This document shows, piece by piece, positions 30,826 to 40,644 of a DNA stretch of 64,000 bases; within the stretch, counting starts at the first letter, position 1, and each line of letters opens with the position of its first letter. Made by a program: the position numbers and the translations under genes. Where the stretch lies: NCBI RefSeq assembly GCF_004000215.1, contig NZ_RBVY01000002.1:62001-126000 (forward strand). Reading direction: 5' to 3'. Source of the DNA: Nitratireductor alexandrii (GTDB lineage Bacteria; Pseudomonadota; Alphaproteobacteria; Rhizobiales; Rhizobiaceae). The notes beneath the pieces were generated by a model, which was not told the DNA's origin, ran no database searches, and saw nothing but the letters and a program-made list of their open reading frames with translations.

Positions 30826-32684
30826 GAGCGCGCCTCCTCCAGCGATGTGTTCACCACCTCGCACATATGGCTTGCATCCGCGTGGCGCAGGACATGCAGC
30901 TCGGCGGCCATGGTTTCGGCCAGGCTGGCAACTGCCGCGCGCGGGCGCCGCGCAATGTCGATGCACACCGACCGGATATCTTCGCCGCGGCAGCGTGTTG
31001 CAATGCGCGTCAGCTGTTGTGCGGCAAGTGCCCGGTCCGCACTGCCGTCCAGCGCGACGTTGCCGCTGCCGTCGGTCAGCAACACCAGAACGGGCGTGCT
31101 GCCCTGGCGGCGCACGGCGAGGGCCATGTCCAGGCCCCGTTCCAGTCCGGCCGCAAGCGGGGTGGGGCCACCGCCGGGCAGGCCGGCAAGCTTGCGCTTG
31201 GCCATCACCAGCGACCGGGTCGGCGGCAGGACGGTGTCCGCGCCCGCGCCGCGGAAGGCGATCATGGCGACCTCGTCCCGGCGCACGTAGCAGCGTGAGA
31301 GCAACTGCTCGATCGCGCCCTTGGTTTCGCCCAGGCGCTCGAGTGCGGTAGAGCCGGACGCGTCCACGAGGAAAATCGCCGTTGACGGTGTCTCGTGGCG
31401 CAGACGCCGATAGCGGTAGTCGTCCCGCGTGATCAGCGTGCGCGGTTGCTTGCCGCCAGCGGGCCCTCTGTGCAGCCTGGACGCCACAAGCTGGCGCTGC
31501 CGGTTGCGCAGAGCCTGCCACGGAGCGGCCGCGCGCAGCGTTGCGATCACGTTCGGCCGCGCGTCCCGATAGGGCGCGGAGCGGACGGTCGAGACGGGCC
31601 TGCCGCGGCGCGCTTGCTTGTGCGCTGCTCCGGACTTGCCCGCACGCGCGCGCGGCGAACGCACGGTGGTGCTGGACGTGAAATCCGGCAGGCCGGCAAT
31701 CGTTCCGGCTTCAACGGCGGCCAGAAGCTCGCCGAGGTCGGCGAGGCTGGACGGGCCGTCCTCGGGCGGCGCGTGTCGATCCTGCGGCGGGTCTGAATCG
31801 CGCGCCGAATGGGCGATGTCCTGAGGCGGCGGATCGCCCGCCCGCGTCTCGGCGCTTTCGGGCGCGGCCTGTTGCCGTGGCGTGAGCGTGACGCCGAGAC
31901 ACAGCCGCAGGGCGGTCAGGACGTCTTTTTCGCTGACACGGGACCGGCCGTCGAGCCAGGTCAGGATGCGGCAGGCGGTTACGAGATGGCGCAGCGTGCG
32001 CAGGGACCGGGCGCCGGCGGCGCAGGCAAGGTCGGAGAAGAGCCGGACCAGATCGTCGCTGGCCGTAACTGTCTCAAACGCCACCGGAGAGGGGGAGGCC
32101 GCGGAGGCAGGCGCGGCGACAGACGCGACCTGGCTCCAGGCAACCGCATTCAGGTCGACGATCAGGCCGAGACGGTCCGTCAGCGCTTGCGGCGGGCTTT
32201 CGTCGGGGCCGGCGCTTTCGTCGACCGCGATGACCTGGAACCGCGCATTTTCGCGTTCGCTCCGGTTGGCGGACCGTCCGGCTTTGGCGCAGCTTCCCGT
32301 GTCCATGGCCTCGCCGAGCAGGGCCGCCGCCGGCGCTTCCAGCCGCTCGGCCATGGGCACGAGCAGCACGCCCCGGTCCGCCCTGGCCAGCAATCCTGGC
32401 TGGGTGACAAGGCGCCCCGCCAAAGCCGTTGCTGGAAAGTCGATACTGCCGGTGAGCGCGGACAGGCACACGCCGGCGGGTACGCGAACCCAACCCGCGC
32501 CGGGATCGAGCAGGGCGCCGAGATGGTTGAGATAGGTCTCCCGCACACCGCCGGCCCTGGCCTTCAGCCACAGACCACCGATCCCGGGCCCGCCGGCCGC
32601 GAGGATTTTTGCCGCCACAAGAGCATCCTGCCACGGGTCGGGCGCGGCCGTTTCGGAGCCCTGCATGGAGGCGAGCTCATCCAT
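30822..32684 (-). CDS. bchD: Magnesium chelatase subunit D (BchD)
   Basis: A 620-aa chelatase subunit with a degenerate AAA+ N-terminal half, a Pro/Asp-rich acidic linker (around residues 290-320, PPPQDIAHSARDSDPPQ) and a C-terminal von Willebrand A domain whose MIDAS motif IFLVDASGST starts near residue 433. It couples the BchI ATPase to BchH. ATG 32684 overlaps the bchI stop by 8 bases; the extension to 32744 lies within bchI. Confidence 0.95.
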   Translation of the reverse strand: MDELASMQGSETAAPDPWQDALVAAKILAAGGPGIGGLWLKARAGGVRETYLNHLGALLDPGAGWVRVPAGVCLSALTGSIDFPATALAGRLVTQPGLLARADRGVLLVPMAERLEAPAAALLGEAMDTGSCAKAGRSANRSERENARFQVIAVDESAGPDESPPQALTDRLGLIVDLNAVAWSQVASVAAPASAASPSPVAFETVTASDDLVRLFSDLACAAGARSLRTLRHLVTACRILTWLDGRSRVSEKDVLTALRLCLGVTLTPRQQAAPESAETRAGDPPPQDIAHSARDSDPPQDRHAPPEDGPSSLADLGELLAAVEAGTIAGLPDFTSSTTVRSPRARAGKSGAAHKQARRGRPVSTVRSAPYRDARPNVIATLRAAAPWQALRNRQRQLVASRLHRGPAGGKQPRTLITRDDYRYRRLRHETPSTAIFLVDASGSTALERLGETKGAIEQLLSRCYVRRDEVAMIAFRGAGADTVLPPTRSLVMAKRKLAGLPGGGPTPLAAGLERGLDMALAVRRQGSTPVLVLLTDGSGNVALDGSADRALAAQQLTRIATRCRGEDIRSVCIDIARRPRAAVASLAETMAAELHVLRHADASHMCEVVNTSLEEARS

Positions 32685-33714
32685 GTCCGGCCCCGGCGGC
32701 GACGGCGGCGACGGCGCGTTCGATCCGCGGTGCGCTGCCGGCATCGTCGAGCGGATCGCGGCGCAGCCTGTGGCACAGCACCATCGGCGAGATGTCGGAG
32801 ACGTCGTTCCAGTCGACCTGCGGCCGTCCGTCTAGCGCGGCCGCAGCCCGGCAGGCGCGCATCAACGTCAGTTCGCCGCGCATGCCGTCTATGCCCAGGC
32901 TCATGCAGAGCTGCGACATACGTGTCAGCACATGGTCGGGGATGTCGACCTGCCGGAGTATCTTCCGGGCCTTGACGACCCGGTTGCGGATGGAGGCGTC
33001 CTTGCGCGACCAGCGTTGGCAGAAGGCAACGGGATCGGCTTCATAGGCGTCCCGGCGGCGGATCACCTCGATGCGCTGATCCAGCTCGTCAATGGTTTTG
33101 ATGTCGACGCTGAGGCCGAACCGGTCGAGCAGTTGCGGCCTGAGATCACCCTCTTCCGGATTGCCGCTGCCGACAAGGGCAAAACGGGCCGCGTGGCGGA
33201 CGCTCAACCCTTCGCGTTCGACAACATTGACACCCGACGCGGCGGCATCCAGCAGCAGGTCGACAAGGTGGTCCTCCAGGAGATTGACCTCGTCGATATA
33301 GAGGAAGCCTTGATTGGCGGCAGCCAGCAGGCCGGGCTCGAAATCCTTTTGCCCGGCCACGAGCGCCTTTTCCAGATCGAGCGCGCCGCAGATGCGGTCT
33401 TCCGTTGCGCCGAGCGGCAGATCGATCATCGGGGTGCGGATTTTGACGATTCGCGCAGGTTTTCCACCGTCCCGCGGGGTGCACACCGGGCAGGCCGCCT
33501 GCGGCTCTGCGGGCGTGCAATTGAAGCGGCAGCCGCTTCTCGTCTCGATCTTCGGCAGCAGCTCGGCCAAGGCGCGCACGGCCGTGGATTTGCCGGTGCC
33601 GCGATCGCCGAAGATCAGGACGCCGCCCAGAAGCGGCTCCACCGCCGCCATCAGCAGGGCTCTTTTCAGATCCTCTTGGGCAACGATGGCCGAGAAGGGA
33701 AAGGGGCTGGACAT
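32677..33714 (-). CDS. bchI: Magnesium chelatase ATPase subunit I (BchI)
   Basis: A 345-aa AAA+ ATPase that powers Mg2+ insertion. Walker A GDRGTGKST (residues 36-44), Walker B FLYIDEVNLLEDHLVD and sensor-1 ALVGSGNPEEGDLRPQLLDRFG are all intact. The N-terminus MSSPFPFSAIVAQEDLKRAL is family-like, which supports ATG 33714. A perfect PpsR/CrtJ box ends 19 bases upstream. It heads the bchIDO-crtIB run. Confidence 0.96.
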   Translation of the reverse strand: MSSPFPFSAIVAQEDLKRALLMAAVEPLLGGVLIFGDRGTGKSTAVRALAELLPKIETRSGCRFNCTPAEPQAACPVCTPRDGGKPARIVKIRTPMIDLPLGATEDRICGALDLEKALVAGQKDFEPGLLAAANQGFLYIDEVNLLEDHLVDLLLDAAASGVNVVEREGLSVRHAARFALVGSGNPEEGDLRPQLLDRFGLSVDIKTIDELDQRIEVIRRRDAYEADPVAFCQRWSRKDASIRNRVVKARKILRQVDIPDHVLTRMSQLCMSLGIDGMRGELTLMRACRAAAALDGRPQVDWNDVSDISPMVLCHRLRRDPLDDAGSAPRIERAVAAVAAGAGHG

Positions 33715-33732
33715 GGCGCCGTCAACCTTGAG

Positions 33733-33750
33733 TGTCAATATAAATTGACA
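33733..33750. promoter_or_regulatory. PpsR/CrtJ box upstream of bchI
   Basis: TGTCAATATAAATTGACA is a near-perfect palindrome and a full TGT-N12-ACA match, 19 bp before the bchI ATG. It is the strongest single box in the window and marks the edge of the photosynthesis cluster. Confidence 0.8.
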
Positions 33751-34162
33751 CATTTTGCCACCGGATTGAAGGGGCCGCGTGGTTTTTCTTTCACGCTCGC
33801 CGGCCCGCAAGGTCGATCCGTGTGCGGGACGCCCGGCAGCGGCCGGTCGTCTACCGATCTGGCCGCGCCGGCTTGCCGGGCACCGACTTCTCGAATGGGG
33901 GAGCGGGCGGCGAAGGGCACGTCGCATTTTCGACGCTCGGAGACGGCTGCAACGCGTCCGGCCATGACGGCGCGCGTCGGCGCATGTCGGTTGCCGCTTT
34001 GTCCGAGGCCGGACGCGGCGCGGTGATCGAGACCGCCCCGCCCGGATTTTCGAGGAAAAAGATCCCTTTCCAATCAAGCCGATGGAGAATCTTCACAGCC
34101 GGTATGCGTGCCGCAAGGGCGCTTGCGGAGATTCCGGGTTGACAAAAAGGTGGATAGAGATT
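33751..34162. other. Intergenic region between bchI and the IclR gene
   Basis: About 410 bp dividing the photosynthesis cluster from the peptide-uptake region. Open frames occur on both strands, but they are GC-driven, lack SDs and show no recognisable motif. I see no convincing gene. Confidence 0.5.
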
Positions 34163-34199
34163 GAACTATATAGAACAACACTGTTGCTGTATATGGAAC
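34163..34199. promoter_or_regulatory. 37-bp imperfect palindrome before the IclR gene
   Basis: Left arm GAACTATATAGAACAACA and right arm TGTTGCTGTATATGGAAC around a central C; 13 of 18 positions pair, including perfect inner arms CAACA/TGTTG. It ends 3 bases before the IclR ATG at 34203 and is AT-rich in a GC-rich genome, as expected of an autoregulatory IclR operator. Confidence 0.65.
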
Positions 34200-34202
34200 G
34201 AC

Positions 34203-34967
34203 ATGAGCTCGCTCGAAAACGGTCTCAAAATCCTCACCCACTTCAGCAAGGAGCGCCCGGTGCTGCGGGTCGGCGAGGTGTGTCGGGAGTTGGACATCCC
34301 CAAAAGCTCGGTGTCGCGTCTGCTGAAGACGTTGAGCGAGTTCGGGCTTGTCGAGCGCGAAGCGGGCGATGCGGGCTATGTTCTCGGGGTGGAGGCGCTC
34401 GCTTTGGCGGATTGCTTCGTCGCGGCGCGGTCGCTCTTGTCGATGGTCAACACCAGCATCGACGACCTGATCTCGGAGTTCCAGTTCGTTGGCTACGTCG
34501 CCGTCTTGTCCGGCGCCGACATCATCATCCTGCGGGCCAAGTCGGGCTCCTATCCGTTGCGTCTCGTGCATGCGGTGGGACGACGCATGCCCGCATTGCC
34601 GACGGCGCTCGGCGTCACGCTCTTGGCCAGGCAGGCGGACGATCAGATCCTGGCCACGCTCGCAGGCAGCCTGGATAGCGAAGAGACGCGCGAAAACGCC
34701 ATGGCCAGGATCGAGGAGACCCGTCGCACGGGTGTCTTCAACCTGTACGACGGCATGCGGTCGGGCGTGTCGGCGGTCGGCGCCGCCGTTTGCGACCCGG
34801 CGCGTCACGAAAACATTTCGTTTTCGATCTCCTATCCGTCGGACGCCGTCGACGAGCAGTTGCTGAAGCGCATGCGGGCGCGGGTGCGCGAGGAGGCGCT
34901 GCGTATCGGAAAGAGCGTGGGCGATCCGTTCTGGTCGGACCCGGCGCGTGCAACGGAGACGCTCTGA
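34203..34967 (+). CDS. IclR-family transcriptional regulator
   Basis: 254 aa. The N-terminal winged helix SSLENGLKILTHFSKERPVLRVGEVCRELDIPKSSVSRLLKTL is the classical IclR DNA-binding domain, followed by an effector-binding domain (GYVAVLSGADIIILRAKSG, RRMPALPTALGVTLLA). Family regulators respond to small metabolites of catabolic operons. I chose ATG 34203; an alternative TTG at 34161 would translate the palindrome. It reads in the same direction as the ABC importer that starts 124 bp downstream and probably controls it. Confidence 0.9.
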   Translation: MSSLENGLKILTHFSKERPVLRVGEVCRELDIPKSSVSRLLKTLSEFGLVEREAGDAGYVLGVEALALADCFVAARSLLSMVNTSIDDLISEFQFVGYVAVLSGADIIILRAKSGSYPLRLVHAVGRRMPALPTALGVTLLARQADDQILATLAGSLDSEETRENAMARIEETRRTGVFNLYDGMRSGVSAVGAAVCDPARHENISFSISYPSDAVDEQLLKRMRARVREEALRIGKSVGDPFWSDPARATETL

Positions 34968-35091
34968 ACACGAAATTCTCGGGTCCGGCCAAGGAGAAAG
35001 CCGGCCCGGTCACCTGGCGCCGCTCTGCGGGGTTTCGGTCTGCCGCAGGGTGAAATCAACTTATCGCAAAAAGGAAAGAGGGGTAAAATCC

Positions 35092-36630
35092 ATGACGATA
35101 ATCAGAAGAACGTTTCTCTCCGGCTTGATGTCGGTGTCGCTGCTGGCTTCGCAGTTTGTGGGTGTCGTTCCGGCTTCGGCGACGGAAGAGGGCGTGTTGT
35201 CGATTGCCCAGGGCTTCGATCCCGTTTCGCTGTGGCCGAACTATTCGACCACCCAGGAGCAGATCAATGTCGGCAGCCTGATCGTCGAGCCGCTGTTCTG
35301 GGTGCCGCCGGATTCCGATGAGGCGCAGCCGATCCTGGCCGAGGGCTACGAACTGGTCGACGACAAGACGGTCCGTATCTCGCTGCGCAAAAATATCCAA
35401 TTTACGAACGGGGAGCCCTTCAACGCCGATGCGGTCGTCCATTCGTTCGACATCTTCACCGACATAAAGACCACGCCCGCCTATGGGCGCTACTCCGTGG
35501 TCATCGACAGGGCCGAAAAGGTCGATGACCACACGGTCATGCTTTATCTCAACCAGCGTTATCCCGCGCTTAACCTCGTGCTGAGCCAGGTCTTCATCGT
35601 CCCGCCGGCCTATTGGCAGGAAGTCGGCGGGCCCGACGGGTTTGGCAGCAAGCCGATCGGCACCGGACCCTTCAAGCTGGCCGACTGGGTGCGCGACAGC
35701 GAACTGGTGATGGAAGCGAACCCCGATTACTGGGGGCAGGCTCCCGAAGGAATCGAGCGCGTCGTGCTGCGTCCGATCCCCGACGACATGGTGCGTGCCT
35801 CCGCGCTCATGGCCGGTGAATTCGACATTGCCACCAATGTCCCGATCGCGGCTTCGGCGCAGATCGGCGGCCAGTCCGGCCTGGAGGTGCTGTCCATCCC
35901 CAGCTATCGGATCTTCACGGTCTCCCTGTCCAATCTACCCGGCCAGGAGAGCCCCCTGCATGACGTCCGCGTTCGCCAGGCGATCAACTATGCGGTCGAC
36001 AAGGAAGGCATCATCAAAGGGCTGTTTCAGGGGCAGGCGAGATCGCTCAACGGACAGTTGTTGCGCAAGGAGCAGGTCGGTTTCAATCCCGACATCAGCG
36101 ACTACCCCTATGATCCCGAAAAGGCGAAGGCGTTGCTCGCCGAAGCCGGCTATCCCGACGGTTTCGACATCACGTTCAAATTCCCCACCGGCCGCTATGC
36201 GCAGGACAGGGAAGTGGCCGAAGCGGTTGCCGGCATGCTGGGCGCCGTCGGCGTGAGAACCCAGATGGTATCGCTCGAACCAGGCGAGTTCCTGCGTCAG
36301 CTCAGTGGACGCGAACTGCAGCCGATGGGCTATGTCGGGCTGGCTCCCGCCGACGATCCCGATCTGCAGCTCTCGCAATACCGCTCGGACTGGCGGTATT
36401 CCTACGTCAACAATCCCGAGCTCGACACACTTATCGACGCCGGTGGCAGCGAGTTGGATCGCGCCAAGAGGCAGGAGATCTACAGTAAAGCCATGCGCAT
36501 CATGCACGATCAGGCGCATGTGCTGTTCCTGTACCAGGGTGTCGATCTCTACGGCGTTTCGGAGCGTGTGGACGGCTTCGCGCCGCGCGGCGACCAGCGC
36601 TGGGTCATCTACGGAATGTCCTTGAACTAA
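35092..36630 (+). CDS. Oligopeptide/dipeptide-type ABC transporter substrate-binding protein
   Basis: A 512-aa family-5 (SBP_bac_5) periplasmic binding protein. A signal peptide (RRTFLSGLMSVSLLASQFVG, cleavage near PASA-TEE) precedes the family segments LAEGYELVDDKTVRISLRKN, GTGPFKLADW and DVRVRQAINYAVDKEGI. It captures the ligand for the permeases encoded next. ATG 35092 has a purine-rich AAAGGAAAGAGGGG upstream. The substrate cannot be read from sequence; the family binds peptides, opines, nickel or glutathione. Confidence 0.92.
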   Translation: MTIIRRTFLSGLMSVSLLASQFVGVVPASATEEGVLSIAQGFDPVSLWPNYSTTQEQINVGSLIVEPLFWVPPDSDEAQPILAEGYELVDDKTVRISLRKNIQFTNGEPFNADAVVHSFDIFTDIKTTPAYGRYSVVIDRAEKVDDHTVMLYLNQRYPALNLVLSQVFIVPPAYWQEVGGPDGFGSKPIGTGPFKLADWVRDSELVMEANPDYWGQAPEGIERVVLRPIPDDMVRASALMAGEFDIATNVPIAASAQIGGQSGLEVLSIPSYRIFTVSLSNLPGQESPLHDVRVRQAINYAVDKEGIIKGLFQGQARSLNGQLLRKEQVGFNPDISDYPYDPEKAKALLAEAGYPDGFDITFKFPTGRYAQDREVAEAVAGMLGAVGVRTQMVSLEPGEFLRQLSGRELQPMGYVGLAPADDPDLQLSQYRSDWRYSYVNNPELDTLIDAGGSELDRAKRQEIYSKAMRIMHDQAHVLFLYQGVDLYGVSERVDGFAPRGDQRWVIYGMSLN

Positions 36631-36636
36631 CGTTGC

Positions 36637-36664
36637 GGGCTTCGCGCCGACCGGCGCGAAGCCC
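36637..36664 (+). other. Perfect hairpin between binding-protein and permease genes
   Basis: GGGCTTCGCGCC / GGCGCGAAGCCC, a 12-bp stem with loop GACC, 6 bp after the stop codon and without a T-tract. Probably an mRNA stabiliser or attenuator that keeps binding-protein levels above permease levels. Confidence 0.6.
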
Positions 36665-36705
36665 TACCGCCCGATTTCACGCACTCCCGCGACCACAGGT
36701 GTCCA

Positions 36706-37623
36706 ATGGTCGATTATGTGTTGCGCCGCCTTCTTTACACAATTCCGTCGCTGCTCGGCATTGTGGTGGTGTGTTTCTTCCTCACGCGTCTGAGCGGTGA
36801 TCCGACGGACCTGTTTCTGCCGATCGATGCCTCGGAGGAGGCGCGGGACGCGTTTCGGGTCCAGTATGGGCTCGACAAGCCGCTCATGGAGCAGTTCGTC
36901 GCGTTCTTCTACAAGGCCTTGCAGGGCGATTTCGGCAATTCCCTGCGCTTCGGAGAGCCGGCCATAAGCCTGCTCGCAGAGAGGCTCGGAGCGACGATTC
37001 AGCTCGCCCTGGCGACGCTTTTTATCGCCGTCGGCGTCGGCATTCCGGCCGGCATCGTGTCCGCCTATTACCGCAACTCGCTTCTCGACGTGGCGGTGCG
37101 CAGCCTGGCTGCATTCGGTCAGGCCGTGCCGACCTTCTACTGGGGCGTTTTGTGCATCCTCATCTTCTCGGTGTGGCTGAAATGGCTGCCGACCGGTGGC
37201 AGCGGCGGGCTCGTTCACCTGATCTTGCCCGCCACCACGTTGGCCTCCACGCTCGTCGCGCTGCTGGCGCGGGTGATGCGCTCGACGATGCTGGACGTGA
37301 TGCGGCAGGATTTCGTTCGCACCGCGAGGGCCAAGGGGCTGGGCGAATTCACCGTCGTCATGCGCCATGTCGCGCGCAACGCGTTCATTCCCGTGCTGAC
37401 GGTGATCGCGCTGCAGTTCGGCGTCTTGATGGGCGGCGTGATCGTCACCGAAACGGTCTTTTCCTGGCCGGGCGTTGGCCGCCTCGTCATCCAGGCGATT
37501 TATGCGCGCGACTATCCGGTCGTCCAGGCGGTGGTGTTTTTCTTCGCCCTGATCTTCGTCCTCTCCAACCTGCTCGCCGACATCCTCTCGGCGGTGCTGG
37601 ATCCAAGGGTCCGTTACAAATGA
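36706..37623 (+). CDS. ABC transporter permease, DppB/OppB type
   Basis: A 305-aa inner-membrane permease with six helices, beginning YVLRRLLYTIPSLLGIVVVCFFLTRLSGDP as in DppB. The EAA cytoplasmic loop is DFVRTARAKGLGEFTVVMRHVARNA. It pairs with the next permease, whose start overlaps its stop (ATGA). Confidence 0.93.
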   Translation: MVDYVLRRLLYTIPSLLGIVVVCFFLTRLSGDPTDLFLPIDASEEARDAFRVQYGLDKPLMEQFVAFFYKALQGDFGNSLRFGEPAISLLAERLGATIQLALATLFIAVGVGIPAGIVSAYYRNSLLDVAVRSLAAFGQAVPTFYWGVLCILIFSVWLKWLPTGGSGGLVHLILPATTLASTLVALLARVMRSTMLDVMRQDFVRTARAKGLGEFTVVMRHVARNAFIPVLTVIALQFGVLMGGVIVTETVFSWPGVGRLVIQAIYARDYPVVQAVVFFFALIFVLSNLLADILSAVLDPRVRYK

Positions 37624-38519
37624 CCGCTGCACCTGTATCCATGCCGGCTCGTCGGCACAGGCGCTTGGGCTCGCTTATGCGCCATCTGCGCTCGCCGGTG
37701 GCCGTCACCAGCCTGATCGTGGTCGGGCTGGCCCTCTTGGCCACGCTCGCGCCGGGCCTCTTGGCGCCGCACGATCCCGCCGAGCAGAGCCTTCTGGCAA
37801 GGCTCGCGCCGCCGTCCTTCCTGGGTGGACCGGAGGGGCATTTTCTGGGAACCGACCAGCTTGGTCGCGATATCCTGTCGCGCATCATCTACGGCGCGCG
37901 CGCGACGCTTTTGATCAGCATCGCCGCGGTCGTCATCTCCTGCAGCATCGGTACGACGGTCGGTCTGGTCGCAGGCTATAACGGCGGCAGGACGGATGCG
38001 CTCGTCTTGCGCCTGATCGACATGCAGCTCGCCTTTCCGGTGATCCTGCTGGTGATCGCGGTGGTCGCCGTCGTCGGCTCGTCCGTGCTCACCCTGATCG
38101 TGGTGCTCGGCGTTTCCGGCTGGCCGCAATTCGCCCGCATCGTTCGCGCGGCGGTGATCTCGGTCAGGGAAATGGAGTATGTCGAGGCCGCCCGGGCGAT
38201 CGGCGCGCCGGCAATGCGTGTCATCTTCCGGCATATCGGCCCCAACGTGCTGTCGGCGACCATCGTGTTCGCCACCTACGAGCTGTCGCGCATGATCCTT
38301 ATCGAGGCGACGCTGAGCTTTCTGGGGCTCGGCATCCAGCCTCCAACGCCCACATGGGGCGGCATGATCAGCGAGGGCCAGAAATATATCAGCCTGGCCT
38401 GGGCCGCCTCGGTGTTTCCGGGCATCGCCATCGCGTCCACCATTCTGGCGATCAACATGATCGGCGACGTTCTGCGCGATGCTCTCGATCCCCGCCTGTC
38501 CGGGGAGGACGGCCGATGA
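37620..38519 (+). CDS. ABC transporter permease, DppC/OppC type
   Basis: A 299-aa permease with an N-terminal helix, then [26 protein letters not shown], the DppC hallmark, and an EAA loop [24 protein letters not shown]. It forms the heterodimeric channel with the preceding permease. ATG 37620 is set by overlap; the upstream frame is shadow. Confidence 0.93.
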   Translation: MTAAPVSMPARRHRRLGSLMRHLRSPVAVTSLIVVGLALLATLAPGLLAPHDPAEQSLLARLAPPSFLGGPEGHFLGTDQLGRDILSRIIYGARATLLISIAAVVISCSIGTTVGLVAGYNGGRTDALVLRLIDMQLAFPVILLVIAVVAVVGSSVLTLIVVLGVSGWPQFARIVRAAVISVREMEYVEAARAIGAPAMRVIFRHIGPNVLSATIVFATYELSRMILIEATLSFLGLGIQPPTPTWGGMISEGQKYISLAWAASVFPGIAIASTILAINMIGDVLRDALDPRLSGEDGR

Positions 38520-39541
38520 GCTTGACCATGACCAGCAGGCCAAGCGCCGGTGTCGAACGGCACGACGAGATCCTGTCGATCAAGCAGCTTCGCACGACGC
38601 TCGGCTCGCGACCCGGCGGCGTGACGGTGGTCGACGGCGTCGACCTGTCGGTACGGCGCGGCAAGACGCTCGGCATCGTCGGCGAAAGCGGTTGCGGCAA
38701 GTCGATGCTGTCGCTGTCGGTGATGGGGCTGGTGCCGCCGCCCTGTCGGCTGGAGGGACGGATCGAGTTTTCCGGACGAAACCTGCTCGACGTGTCGCCG
38801 GCCGAGATGCGACGGATCCGCGGCAATCGTATCGCGATGATTTTCCAGGAACCGATGACGAGCCTCAATCCGGTTCTGACCGTCGGCTTCCAGATCGTCG
38901 AGGCGATGCGCGCGCACGACCGCAAGTCGTCCTACGAGGTGCTGCGCCGCCGTGCCATCGAGGCGCTGGTGCAGGTGCGCATGCCGGCGGCGGAGAGACG
39001 TTTCGACGAATATCCGCACCAATTGTCGGGCGGCATGCGCCAGCGCGCGGCCATCGCCATGGCGTTGTCCTGCAAGCCGGAGGTGCTGATCGCCGACGAG
39101 CCGACGACGGCGCTCGACGTGACCGTCCAGGCCGAGATCCTCGATCTTCTGCGCGATCTCCAGCAGGAGACCAATATGGCGATCGTTCTGATCACCCACG
39201 ACCTGGGTGTGGTGGCGCAGGTCGCCGACGAGGTCGCCGTCATGTATGCCGGGCGCATCGCGGAGAAGGCGAGCTGCGACGCGCTGTTCGCCGACCCGCA
39301 GCACCCCTACACGCTCGGTCTGCTCGGCAGCATCCCGCGCATGGACCAGGCCGCCACGCGGCTGCTGGCCATCGACGGGGTGGTGCCGCCGGTTGCGTCG
39401 ATGCCTCCGGGGTGCCGGTTCCATCCCAGATGCGTCTTCAGCGGTCAGGAATGCACCCGGCAGCGGCCCGAATTGACGGCCGTGGCCGACGGGCACGCCG
39501 TTGCCTGCCTGAAGGCGCCAATCGAGGAGGGCCAATCGTGA
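38516..39541 (+). CDS. ABC transporter ATP-binding protein, DppD/OppD type
   Basis: A 341-aa ATPase with Walker A GESGCGKS, signature LSGGMRQR, Walker [13 protein letters not shown] and the OppD C-terminal cysteine-containing segment [18 protein letters not shown] (a [4Fe-4S]-like C-terminal motif seen in this subfamily). GGGGAGGAC lies before ATG 38516, which overlaps the upstream stop. Confidence 0.93.
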   Translation: MSLTMTSRPSAGVERHDEILSIKQLRTTLGSRPGGVTVVDGVDLSVRRGKTLGIVGESGCGKSMLSLSVMGLVPPPCRLEGRIEFSGRNLLDVSPAEMRRIRGNRIAMIFQEPMTSLNPVLTVGFQIVEAMRAHDRKSSYEVLRRRAIEALVQVRMPAAERRFDEYPHQLSGGMRQRAAIAMALSCKPEVLIADEPTTALDVTVQAEILDLLRDLQQETNMAIVLITHDLGVVAQVADEVAVMYAGRIAEKASCDALFADPQHPYTLGLLGSIPRMDQAATRLLAIDGVVPPVASMPPGCRFHPRCVFSGQECTRQRPELTAVADGHAVACLKAPIEEGQS

Positions 39542-40644
39542 CCGAAGGGCTTCTGGAAGTACGCGACCTGTCCAAGACCTATACGATCTCCCAATCGCTG
39601 ATTACCCGGCGCAAGCAGGTGTTGCGGGCCGTCGACGGCGTGTCCTTCTCGCTGAAACGCGGGGAGACGCTGGCGCTGGTGGGCGAAAGCGGATGCGGAA
39701 AGTCGACCACCGCGCGGCTCGCCATGCGCCTGATCGAACCGTCGGCGGGAACCGTCCGCTTCGACGGCAGCGACATCGGCGGACTGCGCGGGGCGCCATT
39801 GCGGCGTTTCCGGCGGCATATGCAGATCATCTTTCAGGACCCGTTCGCCTCGCTCAATCCCGGGATGACGGTCTGGCAGACGCTGGAGGAGCCGCTGATC
39901 GTCAACGATCTCGGAAACCAGGCGACACGCCGGGCGCGCATCGACGAGGTGATGCGGCAGGTTGGGCTCGCCCCCGAATATGCCGGTCGGTACCCGCACG
40001 AATTTTCGGGCGGGCAGCGGCAAAGGATAGGGATCGCCAGGGCATTGATCGTTCGACCGCAGCTTGTGGTGTGTGACGAACCGGTCTCGGCCCTGGACGT
40101 CTCGATCCAGGCTCAGGTGATCAATCTCTTGGGCGATCTGCAGGCGCAGCTCGGCCTGTCCTATCTTTTCATTTCGCACGATCTGGCGGTGGTCAAACAC
40201 ATCTCCGACCGGGTCGCGGTGATGTATCTGGGCAAGATCATCGAAACCGCGCCGAAGCGGGATTTCTTTGCCATGCCGCGCCATCCCTACTCGCGGGCGC
40301 TCCTGTCGGCGATACCGCAGCCCAATCCTCGCGAAAGGCTGAACCGGATGGCGTTGTCGGGCGAAATCCCCAACCCGATCGACCTGCCCCAGGGCTGCCG
40401 TTTCCATCCCCGCTGCCCGTTTGCCGTCGACCGCTGCCGCAAGGAAGAGCCGACCCTTGCCGAGATCGGCACGGATGCCGCGGTCGCCTGTCACAGGGCC
40501 GCCGACCTGCCGGATTGGGAAGGCTCGCCCGATCCGCTGGACATTCTCTCACCCGCCGCGCGGCGGCGCGTTGCAGCCTATGCCGCGCGCACCCGCCAGC
40601 AGCTCCCAACCATCCACAACAGTCAAGATGCAAGTGAGGTATAG
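39538..40644 (+). CDS. ABC transporter ATP-binding protein, DppF/OppF type
   Basis: A 368-aa second ATPase of the importer: Walker [10 protein letters not shown], signature FSGGQRQR, Walker B LVVCDEPVSALDVS, and the C-terminal cysteine motif [16 protein letters not shown]. It starts with GTG 39538, overlapping the previous TGA, with GAGGAGG upstream. The C-terminal extension after RAADLPDWEG (about 40 residues) is longer than usual and low in motif content. Confidence 0.92.
   Translation: MTEGLLEVRDLSKTYTISQSLITRRKQVLRAVDGVSFSLKRGETLALVGESGCGKSTTARLAMRLIEPSAGTVRFDGSDIGGLRGAPLRRFRRHMQIIFQDPFASLNPGMTVWQTLEEPLIVNDLGNQATRRARIDEVMRQVGLAPEYAGRYPHEFSGGQRQRIGIARALIVRPQLVVCDEPVSALDVSIQAQVINLLGDLQAQLGLSYLFISHDLAVVKHISDRVAVMYLGKIIETAPKRDFFAMPRHPYSRALLSAIPQPNPRERLNRMALSGEIPNPIDLPQGCRFHPRCPFAVDRCRKEEPTLAEIGTDAAVACHRAADLPDWEGSPDPLDILSPAARRRVAAYAARTRQQLPTIHNSQDASEV

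Noticed and set aside
32932-34026. Plus-strand frame of 364 codons across bchI and the gap to the IclR gene
   Set aside because: Mostly antisense to bchI; the part beyond 33750 has no features or SD.
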